Positions 53,855-62,244 of a stretch of DNA of 64,000 bases are shown in pieces. Position numbers and translations under genes: made by a program. The notes beneath the pieces are model-generated. The model did not search any database and was not told the DNA's origin. It was given only the letters and a program-made list of their open reading frames with translations. How positions within the stretch are numbered: position 1 is the first letter of the stretch; every line of letters starts with the position of its first letter. Source of the stretch: Microbacterium sp. CH12i. GTDB taxonomy: Bacteria; Actinomycetota; Actinomycetes; Actinomycetales; Microbacteriaceae. The stretch lies in NCBI RefSeq assembly GCF_000685355.1, contig NZ_JHET01000013.1:1-64000 (forward strand). Reading direction: 5' to 3'.

Positions 53855-55879
53855 GTGACTGATGAAACGCGCGATACTCCCGATGCACCGCAAATTGCGA
53901 AGCGGCTGCTCATCGGTGAACCCCTGACCTCCGAGCAGATGAACGACCAGCTTCTTCCGAAGCGGCGAGCGCTGCCGATCTTTGCGTCGGATGCTCTGAG
54001 CTCCGTGGCCTACGCCCCGCAAGAACTCGTGATGATCCTCCTCATCGGCGGGCTGACCTTCCTCTTTTTCACACCCATCGTCGCGGTGGCCGTGATCGTT
54101 CTGCTGGTAGTGGTCGTGCTCAGCTACCGTCAGCTCATCAAGGCCTACCCCTCCGGCGGCGGCGACTACGAAGTGGCGTCGAAGAACCTCGGTGAAACCG
54201 CCGGAGTGGTCGTCGCCGCCGCCCTGCTGGTCGACTATGTGCTCACCGTTGCGGTGTCCGTAGCATCCGGCGTCGACAACATCATCTCGGCCCTGCCGGG
54301 GCTCAACGCGTGGCGCGTCGAGCTCGCCGTCGGCTTCGTGGTGGTGATCATCATCGTGAACCTGCGCGGTGTGCGCGAGGCATCCGCTGTCTTCGCGATC
54401 CCGACGTACGTGTTTATCGCGTCGGTGGGATTCATGATTGTCACCGCGCTGATCCGCACCGCGCTCGGCGATGCGCCGGTCGCCTCGAGTGCGGATTTTG
54501 CCGTGCACGCCGAGGATCTCAGCCAGGCCGCGGTGATTCTGCTCGTCCTTCGCGCATTCTCCAGCGGATGCTCGGCCCTCACCGGCGTCGAAGCCGTTTC
54601 CAATGGCGTTCCGGCCTTCCGTGCCCCCAAGGTGCGCAACGCCCAGGCGACCCTCGTACTGATGGGCTCGATCGCGATCTGCCTGTTCGCAGGTCTCACT
54701 GCCCTCGCCCTCATCACCGGCGTGCACTACGCAGAAAACCCATGCGATCTGATCGGTTTCAACTGCACGAACCCGCAGCCGAGCCTGATGGCGCAGGTGG
54801 CCGCGGCAACCTTCGGCGGCGGCAGCGTGCTGTTCTTCATCGTGCAGGCCGCGACCGCCTGCGTGCTGCTGCTCGCCGCGAACACTGCGTTCAACGGCTT
54901 CCCCCTGCTGGGTTCGGTTCTCGCCCGCGACGGCTACGCGCCCAAAGCGCTGAACACGCGCGGCGACCGGCTCGTATTCTCCAACGGCATGATCCTGTTG
55001 GGGATCGGCGCAATCGCCGTTCTCGTCGTGTTCCAGGCACGGCTGACCACGCTGATCCAGCTGTACATCATCGGCGTCTTCGTGTCGTTCTCGCTCGGGC
55101 AGCTCGGCATGGTCCGGCATTGGCGTCGGATGCTGCGCGGTGAGTTGCGGGAGAAGACTGCTGCGACGGCATCCGAACGGCACTCTGCGCATGCCGGCCT
55201 GATCATCAACGGGGTGGGCGCCGTCTTCACCATCCTTGTGCTGATCGTTGTCACAATCACGAAGTTCACCCACGGCGCGTACCTGGTGTTCTTCGCGATC
55301 CCCGTGCTCGCACTTTTGATGGTGGGGATCAAGCGCTACTACCGGGATGTCGAGCATGAGATCGCAGTGGACGACACCACCCGGTTCGGATCGTCCGGTG
55401 ACGTCGCGCTCGTGCTCGTGAACCGGTTGCAGAAGCCGGTCCTGAAGGCACTCGACTATGCGATCGCCGCGGATCACGAAAAGACGATCGCCATCCATGT
55501 CGCGTCCGCCACAGACGACAGCGAGGAACTCCAACGCGAGTGGCGGAAGCACCAGATTCCGGTGCCGCTGGTGATCCTCGAATCGCCCTATCGCACCTAC
55601 GCCGAGCCCGTCGGACACTACATCAAGGCATATCGCGAGAAGCACGGATCGTCTGTCGTAACCGTCTACCTGCCGCAGTACATCGTTGGGCACTGGTGGG
55701 AACGCCTGCTGCATAACCGGCGAGCACGTCGGATCGCGAACCAGCTGATGCTCGTACACGGAGTATCGATCACGCTGGTGCCTTGGCTGCTCGATTCTTC
55801 CGAGTTGATCTATGGACGCCGCTCGCGTCCGATCCCCGGCCAGGACCGTGCCGGTCGTCCGCCGCACGCCGGAGTCTAG
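53855..55879 (+). CDS. KimA/KUP-like APC-superfamily potassium permease
   Basis: The start is GTG 53855; the frame continues upstream but through the operator repeats. The 674-residue protein has a short cytoplasmic lead, about 12 membrane helices opening with LPIFASDALSSVAYAPQELV (KimA-family signature) and including AYPSGGGDYEVASKNLGE, and a soluble C-terminal domain from about residue 490 (VALVLVNRLQKPVLKALDYA, IVGHWWERLLHNRRARRI). KimA imports K+ with H+. The KdpD/KdpE-like genes directly downstream support potassium uptake. It lacks an obvious Shine-Dalgarno and may be leaderless. An amino-acid substrate cannot be wholly excluded. Confidence 0.82.
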   Translation: MTDETRDTPDAPQIAKRLLIGEPLTSEQMNDQLLPKRRALPIFASDALSSVAYAPQELVMILLIGGLTFLFFTPIVAVAVIVLLVVVVLSYRQLIKAYPSGGGDYEVASKNLGETAGVVVAAALLVDYVLTVAVSVASGVDNIISALPGLNAWRVELAVGFVVVIIIVNLRGVREASAVFAIPTYVFIASVGFMIVTALIRTALGDAPVASSADFAVHAEDLSQAAVILLVLRAFSSGCSALTGVEAVSNGVPAFRAPKVRNAQATLVLMGSIAICLFAGLTALALITGVHYAENPCDLIGFNCTNPQPSLMAQVAAATFGGGSVLFFIVQAATACVLLLAANTAFNGFPLLGSVLARDGYAPKALNTRGDRLVFSNGMILLGIGAIAVLVVFQARLTTLIQLYIIGVFVSFSLGQLGMVRHWRRMLRGELREKTAATASERHSAHAGLIINGVGAVFTILVLIVVTITKFTHGAYLVFFAIPVLALLMVGIKRYYRDVEHEIAVDDTTRFGSSGDVALVLVNRLQKPVLKALDYAIAADHEKTIAIHVASATDDSEELQREWRKHQIPVPLVILESPYRTYAEPVGHYIKAYREKHGSSVVTVYLPQYIVGHWWERLLHNRRARRIANQLMLVHGVSITLVPWLLDSSELIYGRRSRPIPGQDRAGRPPHAGV

Positions 55880-55891
55880 GATGCAAACATC

Positions 55892-57378
55892 ATGAGTACC
55901 GTTGCGGCCACAGTGGCTGCCGATCGCACGGCCCTGCCCCGAACGACCGGCGGAGCCTCGGCTGGCGCCGTGAAGTGCTCGGATTCGCCGTTGCCCTGGT
56001 CGGCGGACCGCTATTGACGTGGCTGCTGCTCGCGTTGCGCAGCCCCGAGTCGATCACCTACGAGGTGCTGTCGTACCAGTTGCTCGTTGTGATCGTTGCT
56101 CTTGTCGGGGGGCTGCGCCCTGCGGTCTTCACGGCCGTGTTGTCTGGTGTCACGCTCGACCTGCTGTTCGTGGCACCGCAGTTCAGTATCGCCGTCCAGC
56201 ATCCGCTGCATCTTCTCGCCCTGGCGCTCTACGTCATCATCGCCGTGCTGGTGAGCCTGATCGTTGACCAGGCCGCCCGGCGTGCTCGCGCAGCCCAGCG
56301 GGCCTCGGCCGAAGCAGAACTGCTCGTCTCTGTCGCGGGCAACGTGCTGCGCGGTGAAAGTGCAGTGCTCGCCCTGGTCACCCGCACCAGAGAGGCGTTC
56401 GGTCTCAGCGGTGTGCGTCTGGTCGCGGTCGACGGCGAAGTGCTCGCCCGCGACGGGGAACCGGTGTCGGACGGAAGGTCGACGACGGTGCCGGTCGGCG
56501 CAGCACCCGACGGGACGCCGCGGGCGCTGCTCGAGCTGCACGGCGGGCCGCTGGGTGAGCCATCCCGTCGCCTCCTAGAGGTGATTGTCGCGCAACTGTC
56601 TGCGGCGATCGAGCACACCGACCTCAGTGCCACTGCACGCGAGGCGGAATCGCTCGCCGAGACCGATCAGGTGCGCACCGCCCTGCTCTCGGCTCTCAGC
56701 CATGACCTTCGTCGCCCGCTCGCCGCCGCAGTGGCCGCAGTCGGCGGGCTGCGCAGTCTGCACGATCTCTCTGACTCAGATCGGGCGGAACTGCTCGCCA
56801 CCGCCGATGAGAGCCTCTCTGCGCTGTCGGTTCTCGTCACCGATCTGCTCGATGTGAGTCGCGTGCAGGCGGGAGTTCTTGCCGTTTCTGCGACGCGGAT
56901 GGATGCCGTCGACAGCATCCTCGCGGCCCTCGATGAGCTCTCGCTCGGCCCTTCGGATATCGAGCTTGCACTTGACTCCGAGCTGCCGCCGCTGCGCGCC
57001 GACCCCGTGCTGCTGCAGCGGGTGCTGGTGAATCTGCTCGCCAATGCGCTCGCCTACGCGCCGAAAGACACCCCGGTCACGATCACGACCCGGCACGTCG
57101 GAGAGCATGCCGAGATTCGCATCATCGATCACGGAGTGGGCGTTCCACTCGAGCGTCACGACAGCATCTTCCAGCCGTTCCAGCGTTACGGCGATACCGA
57201 CAACGCGACCGGTCTCGGCCTGGGACTCGCCTTGTCGAAGGGCTTCACCGAGGGGATGGGCGGCAGCCTGACTCCCGACGACACACCCGGCGGCGGCTTG
57301 ACCATGGTCGTCTCTTTGCCTTTGATGACCAAGCCTCTGACCACCGAGCCTTTGACGACCGAGGAGGTTTCGGAATGA
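55892..57378 (+). CDS. KdpD-like sensor histidine kinase (DUF4118), frameshifted near its N-terminus
   Basis: ATG 55892, 12 bp after the permease stop, reads MSTVAATVAADRTALPRTTG and must shift frame between about 55932 and 55963 (one base missing) to reach WRREVLGFAVALVGGPLLTW; a start at GTG 55975 would avoid the shift. The 495-residue product has the four closely spaced helices of KdpD (DUF4118), a GAF-like region (about 145-250), an H-box SHDLRRPLAA, N-box NLLANALAYAP, and G-boxes DHGVGVP and GLGLGLALSKG. It lacks the KdpD N-terminal cytoplasmic sensor and Usp domains. It overlaps the response regulator by four bases. Confidence 0.88.
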
Positions 57379-58046
57379 AGCTGCTCATCGCCGACGATGA
57401 CCCGCAGCTGGTGCGGGCGCTGCGCATCACGCTCGCCGCGCACGGCTACGAGATCGTCGCCGCTGCGGATGGCGCGGCTGCGATCACCGCCGCTGCCCAG
57501 TCACGCCCCGACATCATCCTGCTTGATTTGGGGATGCCGCGGCTCGACGGCATCCAGGTGATTCAGGCAGTGCGTGGCTGGACGAACGCACCGATCATCG
57601 TGATCTCGGGACGCACCGGTTCGGCAGACAAGGTGGCCGCTCTGGATGCCGGCGCCGATGACTTTGTCACCAAGCCGTTCCAGGTCGATGAACTGCTGGC
57701 TCGGCTTCGTGCGCTGTCGCGACGGGCTGGTGCGCGGTCGAGCGAATCGAGCGTGCACTTCGGCGATGTTGTGGTCGATCTCGCGGCAAAGGCCGTCACC
57801 CGCGGCGGCTCGCGAGTGCACCTGACCCCGACCGAATGGCGCATGCTCGAACACCTCAGCCGCAACCCCGGCGCCCTGGTCACCCGACAGGATCTGCTGA
57901 AAGAGATCTGGGGCAGCGAGCAGGTGTCAGATTCGGGGTATTTGCGGCTCTACATGTCGCAGCTGCGCAAGAAGCTCGAGGCGCACCCTTCCGCGCCAGT
58001 GCATCTGCTCACCGAGTCGGGGATGGGCTACCGGTTGGTGGTGTGA
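57375..58046 (+). CDS. KdpE-like response regulator (OmpR family)
   Basis: The 223-residue protein has a receiver domain with acidic pocket DDD (residues 7-9), phospho-acceptor Asp in LLDLGMPRLDG (about 52), Ser/Thr and Lys in VISGRTG and TKPFQVDE, and a C-terminal winged helix (HLTPTEWRMLEHLSRNPGAL, LRLYMSQLRKKLE). The wording TPTEWRMLEHL and GSEQVSDSGYLRLYMSQLRKKLE is KdpE-like. It overlaps the kinase gene (ATGA) and is the probable binder of the GGATKCCGT repeats upstream of the permease. Confidence 0.92.
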   Translation: MKLLIADDDPQLVRALRITLAAHGYEIVAAADGAAAITAAAQSRPDIILLDLGMPRLDGIQVIQAVRGWTNAPIIVISGRTGSADKVAALDAGADDFVTKPFQVDELLARLRALSRRAGARSSESSVHFGDVVVDLAAKAVTRGGSRVHLTPTEWRMLEHLSRNPGALVTRQDLLKEIWGSEQVSDSGYLRLYMSQLRKKLEAHPSAPVHLLTESGMGYRLVV

Positions 58047-58051
58047 CTTGA

Positions 58052-58099
58052 CGCAAGAACGGCGCCCTCTCCAGAAGTGGAGGGAGCGCCATTCTTGCG
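58052..58099. terminator. Bidirectional terminator between the response regulator and tctA
   Basis: Arms 58052-58073 and 58078-58099 pair at 19 of 22 positions around a four-base loop (GAAG), starting CGCAAGAACGGCGCC on the left. It sits between convergent genes, six bases after the first stop and eight before the second. Confidence 0.85.
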
Positions 58100-58106
58100 G
58101 TGCGAA

Positions 58107-59491
58107 TCAGGCGAACAGGGCCGTGATCGCCGGCACGGTGAGCGCCGCGACGTAGTAACCCATGAACTGGACGCCGGTGTGCATCTGGAACAGCTTGTTC
58201 AGCAATCCACCGACCAGACCGATCGTCAACGCCACCAGCAATGCGATGATGCCGCCTTCATAAAGGCAGATCACGGCGATGAGGCCGGCGAAAGCCCAAT
58301 GATCGCTTCATGCGAGACCTTCTGCATAATCCATGCTGCAGCGCGGTGCGCCTGAGTCATCGCGAACGGGTAGGTGATGATGACGGCGATCAGCACCGCC
58401 AGCAGACCGAACACGAGGAACTGCCATGGCTCAAGCAGATTGTGCAGGTTGTTCGTTTCGCCCGTCTCGGCGTTGATCGTGTACACCGGTGGTGCGTTGA
58501 ACAGCGGGTTCGCGGGCCCTGCTGCCATTGGTGACAACGGAAGCCCAATCGCGATGAGGGGGATAAGGGTTTCCGCGATGTAGGTCGACTCGGTGGTGCC
58601 GTTCTTCACCGCCATCATCGTGGTCAGACGACGGTAGCCGTTCTTGATGCGGCCCGCGAAGAGCTCACCCATCAGCACGGTCATCGCCACCGGCGAGAAG
58701 ACAAAGGTCGCGCTCGAGATCGCTGCCGCGCCGACCGTTCCGCTCAGCTGCCCACGATCGAGCACACGGAACGGGTTAGGCATGCGGCCCTTCCACGTAC
58801 GCACGTCTGCGGCGAGCTCGAAGGTTCGCGGAGCATCTCGCTTCATCGTCACACGCCCAGCAGGGGTGGACGCGAGCACCAGGTCAGCGATGAGCGGACC
58901 GATTGCGATACCGAGGAAGAAGCTGATCGACAGCCCCTTGCCCAGCGCATCGACCGCAAAATTCTGCAGGCCGACCACAATCAGCACGAACGGGATCAAC
59001 GCCAGAAGCGCACCCCAGCGGCCCTTCGAAAGCACAGCGATGAGGACGGCAGCTGCCAAGAACAACCACGGCGCGACCGCGCTGATCGCTCCGGAGAACG
59101 GCGTGAGGATCCAGGCAAAGAACACTGCCAGCGGAACAGCGATGACCGCGGCAATGACGCCGCCGGAGATCGCCTTGCGCAGCGCGATGTGCGGCACACC
59201 CAGTTCGCGCAGCATCTGCGCGTCACGCAGCAGCGGTGCAGCCATCGTGTCACCGGGGATGCCCAACAGCGTGGTGGGGATGGCGTGGGTAATGTGCTTT
59301 GCGGCAATCGCAGACATGAAGAACGCAAAGACACCGACCGGCGGAACGCCCAGCAAAATAACCAACAGTGTTAGCGGGGCGATTGTGGCCGTTTCATCGG
59401 TTCCGGAAACCAGGCCAATCAGCGCGAAAGCGATGGTGGCCAGCAACGACATGCCAATGGCCCAGAGGACGGGCTCGAGCAAAGATTCCAT
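58107..59491 (-). CDS. TctA-type permease of the putative mevalonate operon, frameshifted near its C-terminus
   Basis: ATG 59491 overlaps the upstream stop by one base. The protein has the TctA marks TTLLGIPGDTMAAPLL and GPLIADLVLASTPAGRV, and about ten membrane helices. As read it stops at 58271, but the other frame continues AFAGLIAVICLYEGGIIALL to a stop at 58107-58109; one G is missing near 58295 (expected IIGAFAGL), restoring 461 residues. TctA proteins import carboxylates with TctB and a TctC binding protein. Here a TctC gene is not in the operon. The HMG-CoA reductase and lyase upstream point to mevalonate as the substrate. Confidence 0.85.
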
Positions 59492-59925
59492 CACTCACCC
59501 TTCCCTTCGGCCGCGAGGCGCACATTCTTCTCGTGCTGTGCGCGCAGGTCGTCGTAGAGACCGAGTTCCTTCACCTCAGTGAGCGTTGCTGCGGGAAGCT
59601 CATCCGGGTCACCGAGGGGGCCCATTTCAGCCTCGATGGCATCCATCGCTTCGGCCCGAGAGCCGCTGTGCGCTTCGCCTACGAGCACGACCCGTTTGGG
59701 CTTGAAAATGCGCGCCGCGATGACTGCCGCGAATACGCAGGCGGCGAGTCCGGTGATGAGAGCATACGAATGTCCGAGGGCGTCGCCTTCGGTCAGGGTG
59801 CCGAAGCCCCAATCTGCGAGCAAGTACACGGGCACGGCGATACCGATGCCCAGGCCAATAGAGCCCATCAGGTGCCGGCCATCGACCGTGTCACCCCAGA
59901 CCTCCATAAGTTGTGGTTGTGCCAC
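59491..59925 (-). CDS. Small membrane protein in place of TctB
   Basis: The 144-residue protein has two membrane helices (about residues 21-42, SIGLGIGIAVPVYLLADWG, and 52-72, YALITGLAACVFAAVIAARI) and a charged cytoplasmic tail with helical EAMDAIEAEMG. It is not a recognisable DUF1468 TctB, which has four helices, but its position directly before tctA with a one-base overlap suggests an accessory subunit of that transporter. Function is inferred from context only. Confidence 0.65.
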   Translation of the reverse strand: MAQPQLMEVWGDTVDGRHLMGSIGLGIGIAVPVYLLADWGFGTLTEGDALGHSYALITGLAACVFAAVIAARIFKPKRVVLVGEAHSGSRAEAMDAIEAEMGPLGDPDELPAATLTEVKELGLYDDLRAQHEKNVRLAAEGKGE

Positions 59926-59938
59926 GGGGTATTCCTCT

Positions 59939-60880
59939 CTAGCGGGTCAGCGACCTTGCGACTCGTGAAGTAGTGGGTTTTCCGAGTGCCTGGGAAAGCC
60001 AGGCACTCGTCTCGGTCAGGGCATCTGGGTCGATGCCTGTCTGGATGCCAAGACCTGTCAGCATCCAAACGAGATCGTCGGTGGCGAGATTCCCGGTTGC
60101 GGAGTTCGCGAACGGGCACCCGCCAACACCTGCGGCGGCGGCGTCGAAGATGCGCACGCCTTCTTCGAGGCCGGCGTATACGTTCGCGAGCGCCATCCCG
60201 TAGGTGTCATGCATGTGCAAAGCGAGGGAAGAGATCGGGATGCCGGCACCGACGAGCGCACGGAGGGTCTGCTTCACCTGCCCTGGGGTCGCGACACCGA
60301 TCGTGTCGCCGAGCGAAAGGTCGGCGATTCCCCACGACCGCATCGCGGTGGCGAGGCGCACGACCTCAGCGGTGTCGACGTGCCCTTCCCACGGGTCACC
60401 GAAGACCATTGACAGGTACCCGCGCACGCGCACCCCATCGATTGCTGCACGCTCAACTACTGCCTCGACGATGGGTTCCATACGTTCCCTCGGCGCACCG
60501 AGATTCGCCTCGGAAAATGACTCTGTGACGCTGAGGAACACGGCAATATCTGTCGCGCCGGCAGCGAGCGCCAACTCGTATCCGCGCATATTCGGCACCA
60601 GTACGGGAGTGCGCGGCGAGAGATCTTTGACCCTCTGGAACACTTCTGCCGAATCTGCCATCTGCGGCACCCTGTCGGCGCGAACAAAACTGCCGACTTC
60701 GATCACCGGTGCGCCAGCGCGGGCGAGGCGTTCAATCAGCTCGACCTTGGTGTCGACGTTGAGTAGTGTCTTCTCCGCCTGCAGCCCGTCTCGCGGTGCA
60801 ACCTCCCAGATTTCCACCTCATCTGGCAGTCCCTGCTGCGGCGAAATGGACGGCAGTCCGAGCTCTCGCGTGGTGGTCAC
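59939..60880 (-). CDS. mvaB: Hydroxymethylglutaryl-CoA lyase
   Basis: The 313-residue TIM-barrel enzyme splits HMG-CoA into acetyl-CoA and acetoacetate. Arg30-Asp31 (EVAPRDGLQAEK), metal ligands His222 and His224 (LHMHDTYGMALAN) and catalytic Cys255 (GVGGCPFANSATGN) are all present. The start at 60880 overlaps the HMG-CoA reductase stop by four bases, so the two enzymes are made together. In leucine catabolism the lyase would sit with methylcrotonyl-CoA carboxylase; none is here, which supports mevalonate breakdown instead. Confidence 0.93.
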   Translation of the reverse strand: MTTTRELGLPSISPQQGLPDEVEIWEVAPRDGLQAEKTLLNVDTKVELIERLARAGAPVIEVGSFVRADRVPQMADSAEVFQRVKDLSPRTPVLVPNMRGYELALAAGATDIAVFLSVTESFSEANLGAPRERMEPIVEAVVERAAIDGVRVRGYLSMVFGDPWEGHVDTAEVVRLATAMRSWGIADLSLGDTIGVATPGQVKQTLRALVGAGIPISSLALHMHDTYGMALANVYAGLEEGVRIFDAAAAGVGGCPFANSATGNLATDDLVWMLTGLGIQTGIDPDALTETSAWLSQALGKPTTSRVARSLTR

Positions 60881-62142
60881 TGGTTCGACCGCAGTTCGGC
60901 GAGCACGCTCTCGGCAACGTCAGCGCGCACAGCACGGCGTTCGACGATGGCTGCAGCAACGGCATCCACCTCGGCCCCCGTCGCCCCGGCTGCGACGGCG
61001 ACGTTGCGCGCATGCAATCCCATGTGGCCGCGCTGGATTCCCTCTGCGGCAAGTGCGCGCACAGCAGCAACATTCTGCGCAAGGCCAACTGCCACGACGA
61101 TCTCGGCCAGCTCGCGGGCCGTTGACACCTCAGTCATCGCGACGGCTGCACGTGCGGCCGGATGCGACTTGGTAGCGCCGCCAACGAGGCCAACTGCCAT
61201 CGGCAGCTCCAAGGTCGCGACGAGGTTGCCTTCGGCGTCCTGCTCGAAACGAGACAGCGCACGGTACTGGCCGTCACGAGCGGCGTAAGAGTGCGCACCG
61301 GCCTCAACCGCGCGCGTGTCGTTACCGGTAGCGAGCACGACTGCAGAGATGCCGTTCATGATGCCCTTGTTGTGGGTCGCGGCGCGGTAAGGGTCGTCGT
61401 ATGCGAGGTTCGCACCAGCAATCATGTTCGCGATGACTTCTGCGCCGCCGACTTCGTCGGGGTGGATAGTGAGCCGAGCACGAGTGACGCGCATGTCGGC
61501 AAGGTTGGTGAGGATGCGCAGCAGCGAACGACCCTGCGCGATCGCGGCGAGGCGCGGGGCGATCGCCTCAGCCATCGTGTTCACGGCGTTCGCCCCCATC
61601 GCGTCGCCGACATTGACGACGAGGTGCACCACGAGGTGCGTGTCGAGCACCCCCTGCACGATTCGCACGAGCAGGTCGCGTGCGCCGCCGCCGACCTCGA
61701 CGAGCTTCGGATCCTGTGCGTCAGCGAGGGCCAGGATTTCATCCTTAGCCTCGAGAATGCGTGCGCGTGCACCGTTGATGTCGGTGACATCGAGCAACTG
61801 CACCTGTGCCTGCATGAGCGGCTCACTGGAGCGGGTGATAATGCCCCCAAAACGGCGAGACATGCGTGCAATGTTGGATGCCGCCGCGATTACCGACGGC
61901 TCCTCAGTGGCCATCGGCACCAGAACCTCGCGCCCGTTGACGATCACGTTGGTGGCGACGCCGACGGGGATGCCAATCTGGCCGATGACATTCTCGATCA
62001 TGCGGTCGGCTTGTTCCGTGCTCAGCCCGTTACCTGCAAGCGACGCGAGATCGAGGTTGCCTCCGACTGCGTCCGTCACGGCCGCTCGACGATCGTCGAC
62101 GCTGAGGTTGCGGAGTCCGCTGAGTCGAGAGGTGGTTGCCAC
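60877..62142 (-). CDS. mvaA: Class II (degradative-type) HMG-CoA reductase
   Basis: The 421-residue protein starts at GTG 62142 behind GGAAGG with eight bases of spacing. It is class II: soluble, with ENVIGQIGIPVGVATNV, catalytic Glu80/81 (MATEEPSVIAAASN), GDAMGANAVNTMAEAIAP, Lys259 (THNKGIMNGI), Asp275 (TGNDTRAVEAGAHSYA) and His377 (GHMGLHARN). In Pseudomonas mevalonii this enzyme oxidises mevalonate to HMG-CoA with NAD+. Some lactic bacteria use class II enzymes for synthesis, but coupling to HMG-CoA lyase here argues for catabolism. Confidence 0.94.
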   Translation of the reverse strand: MATTSRLSGLRNLSVDDRRAAVTDAVGGNLDLASLAGNGLSTEQADRMIENVIGQIGIPVGVATNVIVNGREVLVPMATEEPSVIAAASNIARMSRRFGGIITRSSEPLMQAQVQLLDVTDINGARARILEAKDEILALADAQDPKLVEVGGGARDLLVRIVQGVLDTHLVVHLVVNVGDAMGANAVNTMAEAIAPRLAAIAQGRSLLRILTNLADMRVTRARLTIHPDEVGGAEVIANMIAGANLAYDDPYRAATHNKGIMNGISAVVLATGNDTRAVEAGAHSYAARDGQYRALSRFEQDAEGNLVATLELPMAVGLVGGATKSHPAARAAVAMTEVSTARELAEIVVAVGLAQNVAAVRALAAEGIQRGHMGLHARNVAVAAGATGAEVDAVAAAIVERRAVRADVAESVLAELRSNQ

Positions 62143-62244
62143 GTTGCTGCCCTTCCGGATGACGCTTTCGTCACCAACCTAGACAGCCAATCAGTGATCG
62201 AAACCCATACAACAGATCCGTTTCAGATATATGCGAGTGGGTGA

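Noticed and set aside
53714..55867. 717-codon minus-strand frame opposite the potassium permease
   Set aside because: The plus-strand protein has clear membrane helices and family motifs; the minus frame is charged low-complexity sequence without any known domain.
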